64,000 bases of DNA from Streptomyces filipinensis (GTDB lineage Bacteria > Actinomycetota > Actinomycetes > Streptomycetales > Streptomycetaceae): contig NZ_BMTD01000017.1 of the NCBI RefSeq assembly GCF_014649495.1, positions 1-64,000 on the forward strand, given 5' to 3'. A model generated the notes under the pieces. That model had not been told where the DNA came from. It did no database searches and saw only the letters and a list, made by a program, of their open reading frames with translations. Numbering within the stretch: the first letter of the stretch is position 1; each line of letters starts with the position of its first letter. Made by a program: the position numbers and the translations under genes. Positions 51,072 to 59,830 of the stretch are shown here, one piece after another.

Positions 51072-51252
51072 TGCGCCAGTTGCCGGATCTCGCCGCCCGG
51101 CGGCTTCGGGAACGGCATAGTGGCGGCCCCAGGGGCGTTCCGGGGGCGCCCCGGAAGGCCTCCGGGGTCTGTCCCCGGGGGATGCCTGCGAGAGCGTCAC
51201 CCGGCTGTCTTCCCGGGCTGCGTCCCGGGTGGTTGAGGACCGGAAGGGCGGG

Positions 51253-54200
51253 ATGCCGGTGAGCGACGAGGAGAGCGGCGGCGTACGGGGGCTGCGCACG
51301 TGGGCGGTGGACGCCGTCGTACGGGCGAAGCGGCTGATACCCGGGCTGACACCCGACGCGGTGGTGCCGCGGGGCGGTGTGGTGCCGCGCCGGGACTACG
51401 ACGCGTCGGTCGCCGAACTCGGCCAGCTGGTACGGCTGCTCGACCACGATCCCGTCCTGCTGGGCCAGGTGAGCGTCTGGCAGGGTGCCGCGCTGGCCAT
51501 GCGGCATCTCGCCTGGCGCGCGGAGCCGGCCGACGGCGAGCGCGCGGAGGCACTGCTGCGGCGGGCACGGGACCGGGGGAGCGCGCTGGGCGCTTCGGTG
51601 AGCGAGGAGGACCGGCGGTGGGCCGCGCTGTTCCTGCTCTCCCTCGTCTCCCCGTTACCGCCGCAGCCCGGTCTGGCCGGGGCGGCACCCGACCTGTCGG
51701 CGTTCGTCGAATGGGTCCGCCGGGCCGGGCCCGCCGGGATGATGAGCGCCACGGCGGAGATCCAGGCGCTGACCGCCGAGGTGGCGGAGCTGCCGTTGCC
51801 ACCGGAACTCCTCGGACACGTGCGGCGCATGCGGGACCTGTACGCGGCCCCCACGGGGACGGGACTCTCCGACCTGCTCACGAGCATGATGCCGGCCGGC
51901 CCGGGCGCGGACCGGATACGCGAGACGATGGACCGGGTCTTCGGCACGCCCCCGACGACCACGGCCACGGGCGGTTCCGCCACGGGCAGGGCCACGACCG
52001 GCCGTGCCACGGCGCGTGAGGGGACGCCTGCCCGGGCGTCGGACGAGGGTACGGCGGCTGGGGGCGCGGCGAGTAAGGCCGCGGCAGGTGGGAGTGGGGC
52101 GGCGGGGGCCGCGACGGGTGAGGGTGCGACCGGTCGGGCCGTAGGTCGGGCCGCGGCGAGTGCGGGCACAGCGGCTGGGGGCGCGGCGGGCGAGGGCGTG
52201 ACTGCCCGGGCCTCGGCTGAGGGCACGGCGGCTGGGCCCGTGACGGGTGAGGGCACAACCGGTCGGGCCTCGGCTGAGGGCACGGCGGCTGGGGGCGCGG
52301 CGAGCGGTGTCGCGGCGGGGGCGGGCGCGGTGGTGGGGGCCACGCCGAGTCGTGCCGCGGCGGCTGGGGACACGGCCGGTGGGGGCGGGACCGGATGGGC
52401 CGCGGTGGGCGGGGGTGCGGAAGCCGCTCCGCCCCCGCTCCCCGGCCTCACCCTCGACGACTTCCGTCGGCTGGCGGCTGCCATGGACGCCGTGCACGCC
52501 ACGACCCACGGCCTCGACGAGGCGCTGAACAGCGAGGATCCGCACCGGGCGCTCAACGGCCTCCTCCGCAGGCTGCGTTCCGTGCAGGACCGGCCGCCGC
52601 CCGGCCCGGACGCGGCCCCCGCCCTGGAGGCGGTGCGGGCACTCCTGCTCAACATCAGTCAGGGCGCCGGCGGCACGCACCAGGACCGGTCGGCCGGCCG
52701 TGCGCACATGGAGGCGGTCCGCGGCCACCTGGACGGGCTCGCCGGCTCGCTGCCACCGGGGATGGAGGACGTCGACCCCTCCGTCATGGGCCGGGCGCTG
52801 CAGCTGTACAGCAGGATCATGGACGCCCGGGAAGCGGAGGACGTGCAGACGCTCCACGGGTTGGTGGACGAGGCCGAGGCGCTGGAGAGGGAGGTCCCGG
52901 AAGGCGACCCGTTCCGCTTCACGGTCGTCCTGTCCCTGGGCGCGGCCTACGGCGGACTCGGCATCGTCACCCGGGACCGGGAACTGCTCCTGCGCGCCGT
53001 GTCGTACGCGCAGACCGGGATGTCGGCCGTCCGGGACAGCTCGCTCCCGTTCGCCGACGAGCTGCCGTTGCCGTACCTCCCGGACCTCGGTCTGCTGCGC
53101 GTCGCCCTCGCCGCGGACGGCACGCCGCCGGCGACGGCGCCCGAGGACCTTCCCCCGCACGTGCCGCCGCCTCCCGGCGCCTCGACGGAGGACCTGCACA
53201 CCTCCGCGCTCTCCCTGAGCATGCGCTACGCGGTCACCCACCGCAGGGCGGACCTCGACGCGCTGATCGCCGAGCTGGAGCGGGTGCGGGACGGCGTACG
53301 GGAGGGCAGGGCGCCGCGGATCGCCGCCGAGGCGCTGTGGCGGCTCGCGCAGGCGTACCGGGAGCGCGGAGTCCTCGACGACGACGTGAAGGACCTCCGA
53401 GCCCTGGAAGCGGCCCGGGAGGCGCTGGGTGCGCTCGCCGCCGACGTCCTGCTCCAGTCCGGTGCCGAGGACGGTCTGCTGACGGCCCGGACCGGGGCCA
53501 GCCGAGGCGTGGAGGCCGCGCTGTGGGCGGCCTCCCAGGGCCGGCTGCACGAGGCGGTGGCCGCGCTGGAACTGGGCCGCGCTCTGGTCCTGCACGCGGC
53601 GTCCACCTCCGCGGCCGTACCGGAACTCCTCGACGCGCGGGGCCGTCACGATCTCGCCGCGGCGTGGCGGGAGGCGGCCGGCACGGCCCGGGAGCGCGGC
53701 GCCGCCGGCGGGGCAGGGGTCCCCGGCGAGCTGCCGAGCACCCTGCGCCGCCAGGCCCTGGAGGCCCTCGGCTACCGGCAGGAGGGCGGCCTGCTGCGCA
53801 CCCCCACCCTGAGCGAACTCGCGGACGGTGTCGCCGAGAGCGGCGCGGACGCGCTCCTCTACCTGGTCCCGTGCGAGGCCGGGGACGCCGGCGTGATCAT
53901 CGCGGTGGGCCCGGACATCGGGGCGGGAGTGTGCGTACGGCCGTTGCTGTCCGGTGCCGAGAGCGGTCCGCTGGAGCGCTACCTCGACGCCACGGAGGCC
54001 CGTGAGGCCGCCCTGCGGGACCACCGGACCGACCCTGCCGGGGAGCAGGCCTGGGAGGAGGCGCTCACCGCACTCTGCGACTGGGCTTTCCAGGTGCTCG
54101 ATCCGTTCCTCGCCGGCCTGGAGGAACGCCTCGCCGCCGGCCACGAGGGCGAGGGCGACAGGGCGGGGGAGGAGGACCGGCCGCTGCGGATCGTCCTCGT

Positions 54201-55083
54201 CCCCTGTGGGCGCCTGGGCATCGTCCCCTGGCACGCCGCCCGGTTCCCGGCCGGCGCCCCGTACGACCACCTGTGCCGGAGGGCGGTGATCAGTTACGCG
54301 GCGTCCGGCAGCCAGTTCCTGCGGACGCTGCGCCGTGCGCCGCGCGATCCGGCGGCCGCTCCCGTGCTGCTGGCCGACCCGAGCATGGACCTGACGCACG
54401 CCGAGGTCGAGGTCATGGCGCTGCGGGACGCCTTCTACCGACGGGCCCGGATGTGCGGGGAGATCTCCCAGCTCCCCGACGCGGAGCTCGCGGCCCACGG
54501 CACCCCCGACGACGTCCTCGCCTTCCTCGCCGGGAGCACCTCGATGCTCCACATCGCCTCGCACGGATCGGCGGGCCTCCGGCCCACGGTCTCGGCACTG
54601 CACCTCGCGGACGAGCTGGGCGACCCGAGCGATCTGACGGTGACCCGGCTGCTGGACCGGCCCGAGAGCGGAGGGGCCGCCACCGACGCCCCGTTGGTGG
54701 TGCTCAGCGCCTGCCAGACCGATCTGAGCACCCGCGACCACGATGAGGCGTTGACCCTGACCACGGCGTTCGTCTCGGCCGGAGCACGGGACGTCGTCGG
54801 TTCCCGGTGGATGGCCCGGGACGGGGTCTCGGCACTGCTCATGGCGGTGTTCCACCACTATCTGAACGTCGCCGGCCACAGCCCCGTCGACGCGCTCCGG
54901 GCCGCACAGCTCTGGATGCTCGACCCCCGGCGCGAGAACCCCGGTTCGCTGCGGGGGGAGCTGCTGCGTGAGATGCGGCGGCCGGGACTCGAACGGATCG
55001 CGCTCTGGGCCCCGTTCATCCATCAGGGCCATCCGGGCCGGTCGCACACGGACGCGGCCAAGACGGAAGGGAGGACGGCGTGA
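51253..55083 (+). CDS. CHAT domain caspase-like protease with helical-repeat N-terminus
   Basis: A 1276-residue protein with a C-terminal CHAT protease (about 960-1265). The catalytic His1104 lies in MLHIASHGSAGL and Cys1154 in VVLSACQTDLS; ATTAFVSAGARDVVGSRW-like sequence follows, as in clan CD peptidases. Upstream, residues 560-900 look like TPR-type helical pairs (ALSMRYAVTHRRADLDAL, EALWRLAQAYRERG). Residues 1-230 form another helical region, joined by about 155 residues of Ala/Gly/Thr-rich repeats (about 235-390; EGTAAGGAA, GRASAEGTAAG). There is no signal peptide. The ATG at 51253 has GGAAGGGCGGG upstream; GTG starts at 51229 and 51259 are alternatives. The stop overlaps the next gene by 4 bp. 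Protease function is known for the family; its target here is inferred to be the downstream antitoxin-like protein. Confidence 0.85.
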   Translation: MPVSDEESGGVRGLRTWAVDAVVRAKRLIPGLTPDAVVPRGGVVPRRDYDASVAELGQLVRLLDHDPVLLGQVSVWQGAALAMRHLAWRAEPADGERAEALLRRARDRGSALGASVSEEDRRWAALFLLSLVSPLPPQPGLAGAAPDLSAFVEWVRRAGPAGMMSATAEIQALTAEVAELPLPPELLGHVRRMRDLYAAPTGTGLSDLLTSMMPAGPGADRIRETMDRVFGTPPTTTATGGSATGRATTGRATAREGTPARASDEGTAAGGAASKAAAGGSGAAGAATGEGATGRAVGRAAASAGTAAGGAAGEGVTARASAEGTAAGPVTGEGTTGRASAEGTAAGGAASGVAAGAGAVVGATPSRAAAAGDTAGGGGTGWAAVGGGAEAAPPPLPGLTLDDFRRLAAAMDAVHATTHGLDEALNSEDPHRALNGLLRRLRSVQDRPPPGPDAAPALEAVRALLLNISQGAGGTHQDRSAGRAHMEAVRGHLDGLAGSLPPGMEDVDPSVMGRALQLYSRIMDAREAEDVQTLHGLVDEAEALEREVPEGDPFRFTVVLSLGAAYGGLGIVTRDRELLLRAVSYAQTGMSAVRDSSLPFADELPLPYLPDLGLLRVALAADGTPPATAPEDLPPHVPPPPGASTEDLHTSALSLSMRYAVTHRRADLDALIAELERVRDGVREGRAPRIAAEALWRLAQAYRERGVLDDDVKDLRALEAAREALGALAADVLLQSGAEDGLLTARTGASRGVEAALWAASQGRLHEAVAALELGRALVLHAASTSAAVPELLDARGRHDLAAAWREAAGTARERGAAGGAGVPGELPSTLRRQALEALGYRQEGGLLRTPTLSELADGVAESGADALLYLVPCEAGDAGVIIAVGPDIGAGVCVRPLLSGAESGPLERYLDATEAREAALRDHRTDPAGEQAWEEALTALCDWAFQVLDPFLAGLEERLAAGHEGEGDRAGEEDRPLRIVLVPCGRLGIVPWHAARFPAGAPYDHLCRRAVISYAASGSQFLRTLRRAPRDPAAAPVLLADPSMDLTHAEVEVMALRDAFYRRARMCGEISQLPDAELAAHGTPDDVLAFLAGSTSMLHIASHGSAGLRPTVSALHLADELGDPSDLTVTRLLDRPESGGAATDAPLVVLSACQTDLSTRDHDEALTLTTAFVSAGARDVVGSRWMARDGVSALLMAVFHHYLNVAGHSPVDALRAAQLWMLDPRRENPGSLRGELLREMRRPGLERIALWAPFIHQGHPGRSHTDAAKTEGRTA

Positions 55084-55934
55084 ACGAGGAGGGTGCGGGG
55101 TCTGCGGAGCGGCTGCTCGCCCTGATCGGTGCACACCGGGACAGCATCCGCGAGGCCCTGGACGGCGAGCAGTACGCGCTGCTGCTGTCCCGCCTCACGG
55201 CACTGGCCGACGTGGCGCCGGACGACGGCAGAGGGATACGCCGGGCACTGCAGGGTGTCCGCCTGGCGTTGCTGGCCCTGCCGCTGGACCATCCGGTGCG
55301 CCTGGCCCTGGACTCCCTACGGATGGTCGCGGCCCCACCCGGTCCGGAGACCGTGGTGGGAGCACAGGAGCTGACGGCCTGGCTCAGGCTGCCGTCACCG
55401 ACCCGCGAACCGGCGCACGAACCCCCTCCCGAACCGGCGCACGAACCCCCGCCCGAACCGACGTACGCCACCCCACCCGAGCCGACCCACGGCCCAGCCT
55501 CCCCGCCGCCCCCCTCTGGCACAGCCCCCCAGCAACCCTCCCGCACAGCCCCCCAGCAACCCTCCGGCACCGCCCCCCAGCCGCCCTCCGGCACGGACCC
55601 CGAAAAGGCGCATCTGCTCCGCACCCCCGCCCTCTCGGCCGGCGAGGCGCGGGCCCGCTGCGGCGGTGCGCCGCCGCCCGAACTGATCAGGCTTCCGGAC
55701 GCGCGGGACGTCGACCGCTACCCCGAGTTCCAGTTCCCGGCGGGCGGCGGTACTCCGTACCAGGTCGTCCTGGAGGTCAACCGGCTGCTGCTGGCGGAGA
55801 TCGACCCCTGGGGCGCCGCGTCCTGGTGGCTCAGCCACAACACCTGGCTGGGCGGCACACCCGCGTCCCTGCTCGGCCGGCTGCCCGACCAGCGGCTGGT
55901 CGGCGCGGCCCACACCCTGGCGGAGGGAGAATGA
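55080..55934 (+). CDS. MbcA/ParS-type antitoxin-like protein with Pro-rich linker
   Basis: A 284-residue protein. The C-terminal about 70 residues (RYPEFQFPAGGGTPYQVVLE, then LLLAEIDPWGAASWWL and NTWLGGTPASLLGRLPDQ) match the toxin-binding domain of Xre/MbcA/ParS antitoxins: the FPxFQF start, a central PWxAxxWL and an LGGxxPxxLL motif. The N-terminal about 100 residues are helical (ERLLALIGAHRDSIREAL) with no recognisable Xre HTH. Residues 105-178 form a Pro/Glu/Ser/Thr linker with repeats (EPAHEPPPEPAHEPPPEP). It starts by GTGA overlap with the CHAT gene and overlaps the RES gene by 4 bp. I infer that it blocks the RES toxin and could be cleaved in the linker by the CHAT protease. Confidence 0.75.
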   Translation: MNEEGAGSAERLLALIGAHRDSIREALDGEQYALLLSRLTALADVAPDDGRGIRRALQGVRLALLALPLDHPVRLALDSLRMVAAPPGPETVVGAQELTAWLRLPSPTREPAHEPPPEPAHEPPPEPTYATPPEPTHGPASPPPPSGTAPQQPSRTAPQQPSGTAPQPPSGTDPEKAHLLRTPALSAGEARARCGGAPPPELIRLPDARDVDRYPEFQFPAGGGTPYQVVLEVNRLLLAEIDPWGAASWWLSHNTWLGGTPASLLGRLPDQRLVGAAHTLAEGE

Positions 55935-56605
55935 TGAGCGGCTTCTTCCCCATGATCGACCTGGAACTGCGGCCCAACCGGCAGGTGATCCCGGCGGGCA
56001 CCGAGCTGTGGCGGGTGCACCGCTCCAGCTACGCGCCCGACCAGTTCAACCCCAGGCTCGCGGACATCCACTTCGACGGCGGCCGCTTCGAGGGCACGGT
56101 GCTCGACCCGTACCACAGCCTGTACCTCGCGGACACCCCGCTGACCGCCCTCGCGGAGAGCGTGCTGCGCTCGCGCCCCTTCGACCTGCCGCTCGGCATG
56201 CGGACGATCCCGTTCCGTACCGTCTGGCACCGATCGCTGAGCGCGGTGCGCACCCGGTACCCGCTGAACCTGGTATCGCTGGTCGGGGGCGCGGACCTCG
56301 CCGCCGTCTGCCAGGACTCCACGCTCCTGGAGGACGAGAGCAACTACGCGAAGGCGCGGCGCTGGTCGAGCGAGATCCGGGCGCAGGCCCCGGATGCCAT
56401 GGGCCTGATGTGGGAGTCCCGGCGCAACCGGTCCCGGTGCGCGCTCGTCCTCTTCCACGACCGCTTCGAGCACGGCCAGGGAAGCCCGCTGGAGGTACCG
56501 GGGGACCGGGGGATCCCCGACCTCGGCTCGCAGGAGGGCCGTAAGAGAGCCAACGAGATCCTCGCTCCGCTGCGGGCCGAGATCTCGGAGCCCGTGTGGC
56601 CGTGA
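55931..56605 (+). CDS. RES domain toxin (NAD+-targeting family)
   Basis: A 224-residue RES domain protein. Conserved elements are Arg28 in ELWRVH, FNP at 39-41, GGRF at 50-53, Tyr65 in LYLAD and Glu76 in TALAESV, followed by the RWSSEIRAQ and GLMWESRRNR blocks near the C-terminus. RES toxins degrade NAD+ (MbcT, by phosphorolysis) or ADP-ribosylate targets (ParT). The active-site Arg/Tyr/Glu set appears intact. The ATG at 55931 (or 55934) has GGAGGGAGA upstream and overlaps the antitoxin-like gene by 4 bp, giving the usual antitoxin-then-toxin order. An additional gene, CHAT, leads the operon. Confidence 0.85.
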   Translation: MMSGFFPMIDLELRPNRQVIPAGTELWRVHRSSYAPDQFNPRLADIHFDGGRFEGTVLDPYHSLYLADTPLTALAESVLRSRPFDLPLGMRTIPFRTVWHRSLSAVRTRYPLNLVSLVGGADLAAVCQDSTLLEDESNYAKARRWSSEIRAQAPDAMGLMWESRRNRSRCALVLFHDRFEHGQGSPLEVPGDRGIPDLGSQEGRKRANEILAPLRAEISEPVWP

Positions 56606-56654
56606 AGGATCCCCGCACCCGTCGGTCCGTGACACGGGGGCTCTCGGAAGCCGC

Positions 56655-56684
56655 TTGTCGGTGATCGAGCCGTGCTGCCATCGT
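56655..56684 (+). promoter_or_regulatory. Promoter of the macro-domain gene
   Basis: TTGTCG at 56655-56660 and CATCGT at 56679-56684 with an 18-bp spacer; the -10 ends 6 nt before the ATG at 56691. This predicts a leaderless message made independently of the CHAT-RES operon. Confidence 0.5.
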
Positions 56685-56690
56685 GGTCGC

Positions 56691-57803
56691 ATGGCAGCCA
56701 CGCCCTTACCTGACGTCCCGCCACTCACCGCCGAACTGAGGGAAGTCCGGCGGGCGGGCCTGGTCCGGTTGCGCGGGCGAGCGCTGCCGGCGCTGGAGTC
56801 CGCGGCGGGGGCGCTCACCGATCCCGCGGCGCGGACTCCGGGCGCGGCCGTCGAGACGCTGCTGCGGCACGCCGTGTCCCGCCTGGACGCCGGTACGCTG
56901 CGCACCGCCGCCGAGTACACCCTGGGTCTGGCGGAGGGCACCCGGGACTGGCCGGCCTCGGACCGCCGGGCCCGGGCGGCCAGGGTGTACGGGGTGAGCG
57001 TCGAGCGGTTCCGCAAGGATCACGAGGTGATGGTCCTGGGGCAGGTCGCCGAGCACATCGTGCGGCTCGTGGCGGAGCGGGCCGGTGCGTCCGGCGGCGC
57101 CTCGGGAACCGAGCCGGCGGGCGGCACGCACCGGACCGTGCGGGTCAGGGCCGGCGGCCGGTCCGTGACGCTCACGCTCCATGTGCACCCGGTGGACCTG
57201 GTGCGGGACGTCGACGTGATCGTGTCCCCGGCCAACGTCCATCTCGCGCTGCCCGAGCCGTACAAGTCGTCGGTCGCCGCGTCCCTGCGCCGCGCGGCCG
57301 CCGTACGCGGTGTGACCGGTGACGTCCTGGACGACCCGCTCCACCACGAGCTGCGCGCGTGGGCCGCCGCGCACGGGGTCTCGGGCCGCGCGGTCCTGGC
57401 CGGCACCGTGGCCGCGACCGGTGCGGGCGCCCTGGCGGACCGCGGCGTCCGGCGGATCTACCACGCGGCGGTCGCGGTCCCGCGGGCCGGCACCAACGAC
57501 TACGACGTGCTGCCCTCCGACGTCACCCGGGCCACGTCCCGGGCCCTCGCGGTCCTGGCGGAGGAGCACACCCGTTTCCTGCCGCCGCTGCGCTCGGTGT
57601 GCCTCCCGCTGCTCGGCTCGGGGCGCGGCGGCCTGCCGTACGCGGTCAGCCTGGCCGCCGTGTGGGCCGCCGTCGAGGCCGAGTTGGCGCGCGGCGCGGA
57701 CTGGGACGTGCACTTCGTGGTGCGCACCCCCGAGGCGGCGGCGCAGGTGGAGCGCATCCCGGCCGGCGTCCGTCCGGCACCCGACCGACGGGCGGCCCGC
57801 TGA
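56691..57803 (+). CDS. Macro-domain protein with N-terminal helical module
   Basis: A 370-residue protein. The C-terminal part (about 160-350) resembles a macro domain: VDVIVSPANVHLAL (the VNAAN-type strand and loop), RRIYHAAVAVPRAG (the HxVGP-type region) and VCLPLLGSGRGGLP (the GTGxGG phosphate loop). Macro domains bind or hydrolyse ADP-ribose derivatives. The N-terminal about 135 residues form a helical module (TLGLAEGTRDWPASDRRARA, ARVYGVSVERFRKDHE) that I have seen on many actinobacterial effector-type proteins. It follows the RES gene by 85 bp with its own promoter. A role in removing or sensing the ADP-ribose product of RES is inference. Confidence 0.72.
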   Translation: MAATPLPDVPPLTAELREVRRAGLVRLRGRALPALESAAGALTDPAARTPGAAVETLLRHAVSRLDAGTLRTAAEYTLGLAEGTRDWPASDRRARAARVYGVSVERFRKDHEVMVLGQVAEHIVRLVAERAGASGGASGTEPAGGTHRTVRVRAGGRSVTLTLHVHPVDLVRDVDVIVSPANVHLALPEPYKSSVAASLRRAAAVRGVTGDVLDDPLHHELRAWAAAHGVSGRAVLAGTVAATGAGALADRGVRRIYHAAVAVPRAGTNDYDVLPSDVTRATSRALAVLAEEHTRFLPPLRSVCLPLLGSGRGGLPYAVSLAAVWAAVEAELARGADWDVHFVVRTPEAAAQVERIPAGVRPAPDRRAAR

Positions 57804-57918
57804 CGCCCCTGTCGCGGGCGCGCCGCGCACCATGGGCCGACGCCGACGAGAAACCGCTGGTCAACGAGGGCGGGCGGGGCCCGTGAGGCGCTGCGACGGA
57901 GGCTCTCCCAAGACCGCC

Positions 57919-57924
57919 TACCCT
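57919..57924 (+). promoter_or_regulatory. -10 element for leaderless miaB
   Basis: TACCCT lies 6 nt before the miaB ATG and no SD is present. The 127 bp after the macro-domain gene contain no other clear element. Confidence 0.5.
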
Positions 57925-57930
57925 TGACAC

Positions 57931-59457
57931 ATGACCAGCAGCGACCGGAGCCCCGCAGTGGACGTTCACGCACCCAAGAGTTACGAGATCCGCACCTACG
58001 GGTGCCAGATGAACGTCCACGATTCGGAGCGGTTGGCCGGGCTGCTCGAGGAGGCCGGCTACGTCCGGGCCCCCGACGGGTCGGACGGGGACGCTGACGT
58101 GGTCGTCTTCAACACCTGCGCCGTCCGGGAGAACGCCGACAACCGCCTCTACGGCAACCTCGGCCGGCTCGCGCCCAGGAAGGCCACGCGGCCCGGCATG
58201 CAGATCGCGGTCGGCGGCTGCCTCGCGCAGAAGGACCGCGACACCATCGTGAAGAAGGCGCCCTGGGTGGACGTCGTCTTCGGCACGCACAACATCGGCA
58301 AGCTGCCGGTCCTGCTGGAGCGCGCCCGCGTGCAGGAGGAGGCGCAGGTCGAGATCGCCGAGTCCCTGGAGGCCTTCCCGTCCACCCTGCCGACCCGGCG
58401 CGAGAGCGCGTACGCGGCCTGGGTGTCGATCTCCGTCGGCTGCAACAACACCTGCACCTTCTGTATCGTCCCGGCCCTGCGCGGCAAGGAGAAGGACCGC
58501 CGGCCCGGCGACATCCTCGCCGAGGTCGAGGCGCTGGTCGCCGAGGGTGTCTCCGAGATCACGCTGCTGGGCCAGAACGTCAACGCGTACGGCTCCGACA
58601 TCGGCGACCGCGAGGCCTTCAGCAAGCTGCTGCGCGCCTGCGGGTCCATCGAGGGCCTGGAGCGCGTCCGCTTCACGTCCCCGCACCCGCGTGACTTCAC
58701 CGACGACGTCATCGCCGCCATGGCCGAGACGCCGAACGTCATGCCGCAGCTGCACATGCCGATGCAGTCCGGTTCGGACACGGTCCTGAAGGCGATGCGC
58801 CGCTCGTACCGGCAGGAGCGCTACCTCGGGATCATCGAGAAGGTGCGCGCCGCCATCCCGCACGCCGCGATCACCACCGACATCATCGTGGGCTTCCCCG
58901 GCGAGACCGAGGAGGACTTCGAGCAGACCCTGCACGCCGTCCGCGAGGCGCGGTTCGCGCAGGCCTTCACCTTCCAGTACTCCAAGCGCCCCGGCACCCC
59001 GGCCGCCACCATGGACGACCAGATCCCCAAGGAGGTCGTCCAGGCGCGCTACGAGCGGCTCGTCGCCCTCCAGGAGGAGATCTCCTGGGAGGAGAACAAG
59101 AAGCAGGTCGGCCGCACGCTGGAGCTGATGGTGGCCGAGGGCGAGGGCCGCAAGGACGGCGCCACCCACCGCCTCTCCGGCCGCGCCCCCGACAACCGGC
59201 TGGTCCACTTCACCAAGCCGGAGCAGGAGGTCCGCCCCGGTGACGTGGTCACGGTCGAGGTGACGTACGCCGCCCCGCACCACCTGCTGGCCGAGGGCCC
59301 GGTCCTCGCTGTGCGCCGCACGCGCGCGGGGGACGCCTGGGAGAAGCGCAACGCCACCGAGGCGGCCAAGCCGGCGGGTGTCATGCTGGGCCTGCCGAAG
59401 ATCGGCGTGCCGGCCCCGCTGCCGGTCGCCGCGGGTTCCGGCTGCGGCTGCGACTGA
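57931..59457 (+). CDS. miaB: MiaB, tRNA-2-methylthio-N6-isopentenyladenosine synthase
   Basis: A radical-SAM enzyme of 508 residues that methylthiolates i6A37 of tRNAs reading UNN codons, after MiaA acts. MTTase cysteines are in TYGCQMN, NTCAVRE and VGGCLAQ; the radical-SAM cluster is Cys171/175/178 (GCNNTCTFC); a TRAM domain lies at about 395-465. A Gly/Pro-rich C-terminal extension ends GSGCGCD, containing two extra cysteines. The ATG at 57931 is 6 nt after TACCCT, suggesting a leaderless transcript. miaA lies 3.6 kb downstream. Confidence 0.95.
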   Translation: MTSSDRSPAVDVHAPKSYEIRTYGCQMNVHDSERLAGLLEEAGYVRAPDGSDGDADVVVFNTCAVRENADNRLYGNLGRLAPRKATRPGMQIAVGGCLAQKDRDTIVKKAPWVDVVFGTHNIGKLPVLLERARVQEEAQVEIAESLEAFPSTLPTRRESAYAAWVSISVGCNNTCTFCIVPALRGKEKDRRPGDILAEVEALVAEGVSEITLLGQNVNAYGSDIGDREAFSKLLRACGSIEGLERVRFTSPHPRDFTDDVIAAMAETPNVMPQLHMPMQSGSDTVLKAMRRSYRQERYLGIIEKVRAAIPHAAITTDIIVGFPGETEEDFEQTLHAVREARFAQAFTFQYSKRPGTPAATMDDQIPKEVVQARYERLVALQEEISWEENKKQVGRTLELMVAEGEGRKDGATHRLSGRAPDNRLVHFTKPEQEVRPGDVVTVEVTYAAPHHLLAEGPVLAVRRTRAGDAWEKRNATEAAKPAGVMLGLPKIGVPAPLPVAAGSGCGCD

Positions 59458-59513
59458 CGGACACGCCCGGCGACCTGCCGGCCATGTGACAACGGGGGAC
59501 GGGGGACGAGCTG

Positions 59514-59801
59514 ATGCCTCGATGGGCGCTGCTGCTGGACACACCGCCTGGTGAGGGGCCGTACCGCAGGCAGTACGAGCTGATGGCCACGATCGACGGC
59601 ACGCGCGAGGAGGCCGAGGCGCGGTTCGGGGAGCTGGTACGCCTGTACCAGCCCCGGCATCCGCGGTATCCGGTGCGGATGCGCCGGTACCGCACCGCCG
59701 ACGGCTGGATGCTGGCCGGGGACGGCTCGTCGGGCGGGGTGTTCACCTACCACTTCCTGTTCACCGAGCTGGAGTGGGACTCGGGGCCGATCACCTACTG
59801 A
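59514..59801 (+). CDS. Small conserved hypothetical protein
   Basis: A 95-residue protein starting MPRWALLLDTPPGEGPYRRQ with aromatic-rich strands and ending TYHFLFTELEWDSGPITY. No transmembrane segment or catalytic motif is visible. It is 56 bp after miaB and 29 bp before the LigB-like gene. I do not recognise the family. The ATG at 59514 has only a weak SD (GGGGGACG). Confidence 0.65.
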   Translation: MPRWALLLDTPPGEGPYRRQYELMATIDGTREEAEARFGELVRLYQPRHPRYPVRMRRYRTADGWMLAGDGSSGGVFTYHFLFTELEWDSGPITY

Positions 59802-59817
59802 CCGCCCCCGGACCGCG

Positions 59818-59823
59818 TAACCT
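59818..59823 (+). promoter_or_regulatory. -10 element for leaderless LigB-like gene
   Basis: TAACCT ends 7 nt before the ATG at 59831 and no SD is seen. Confidence 0.45.
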
Positions 59824-59830
59824 GCCGGTC

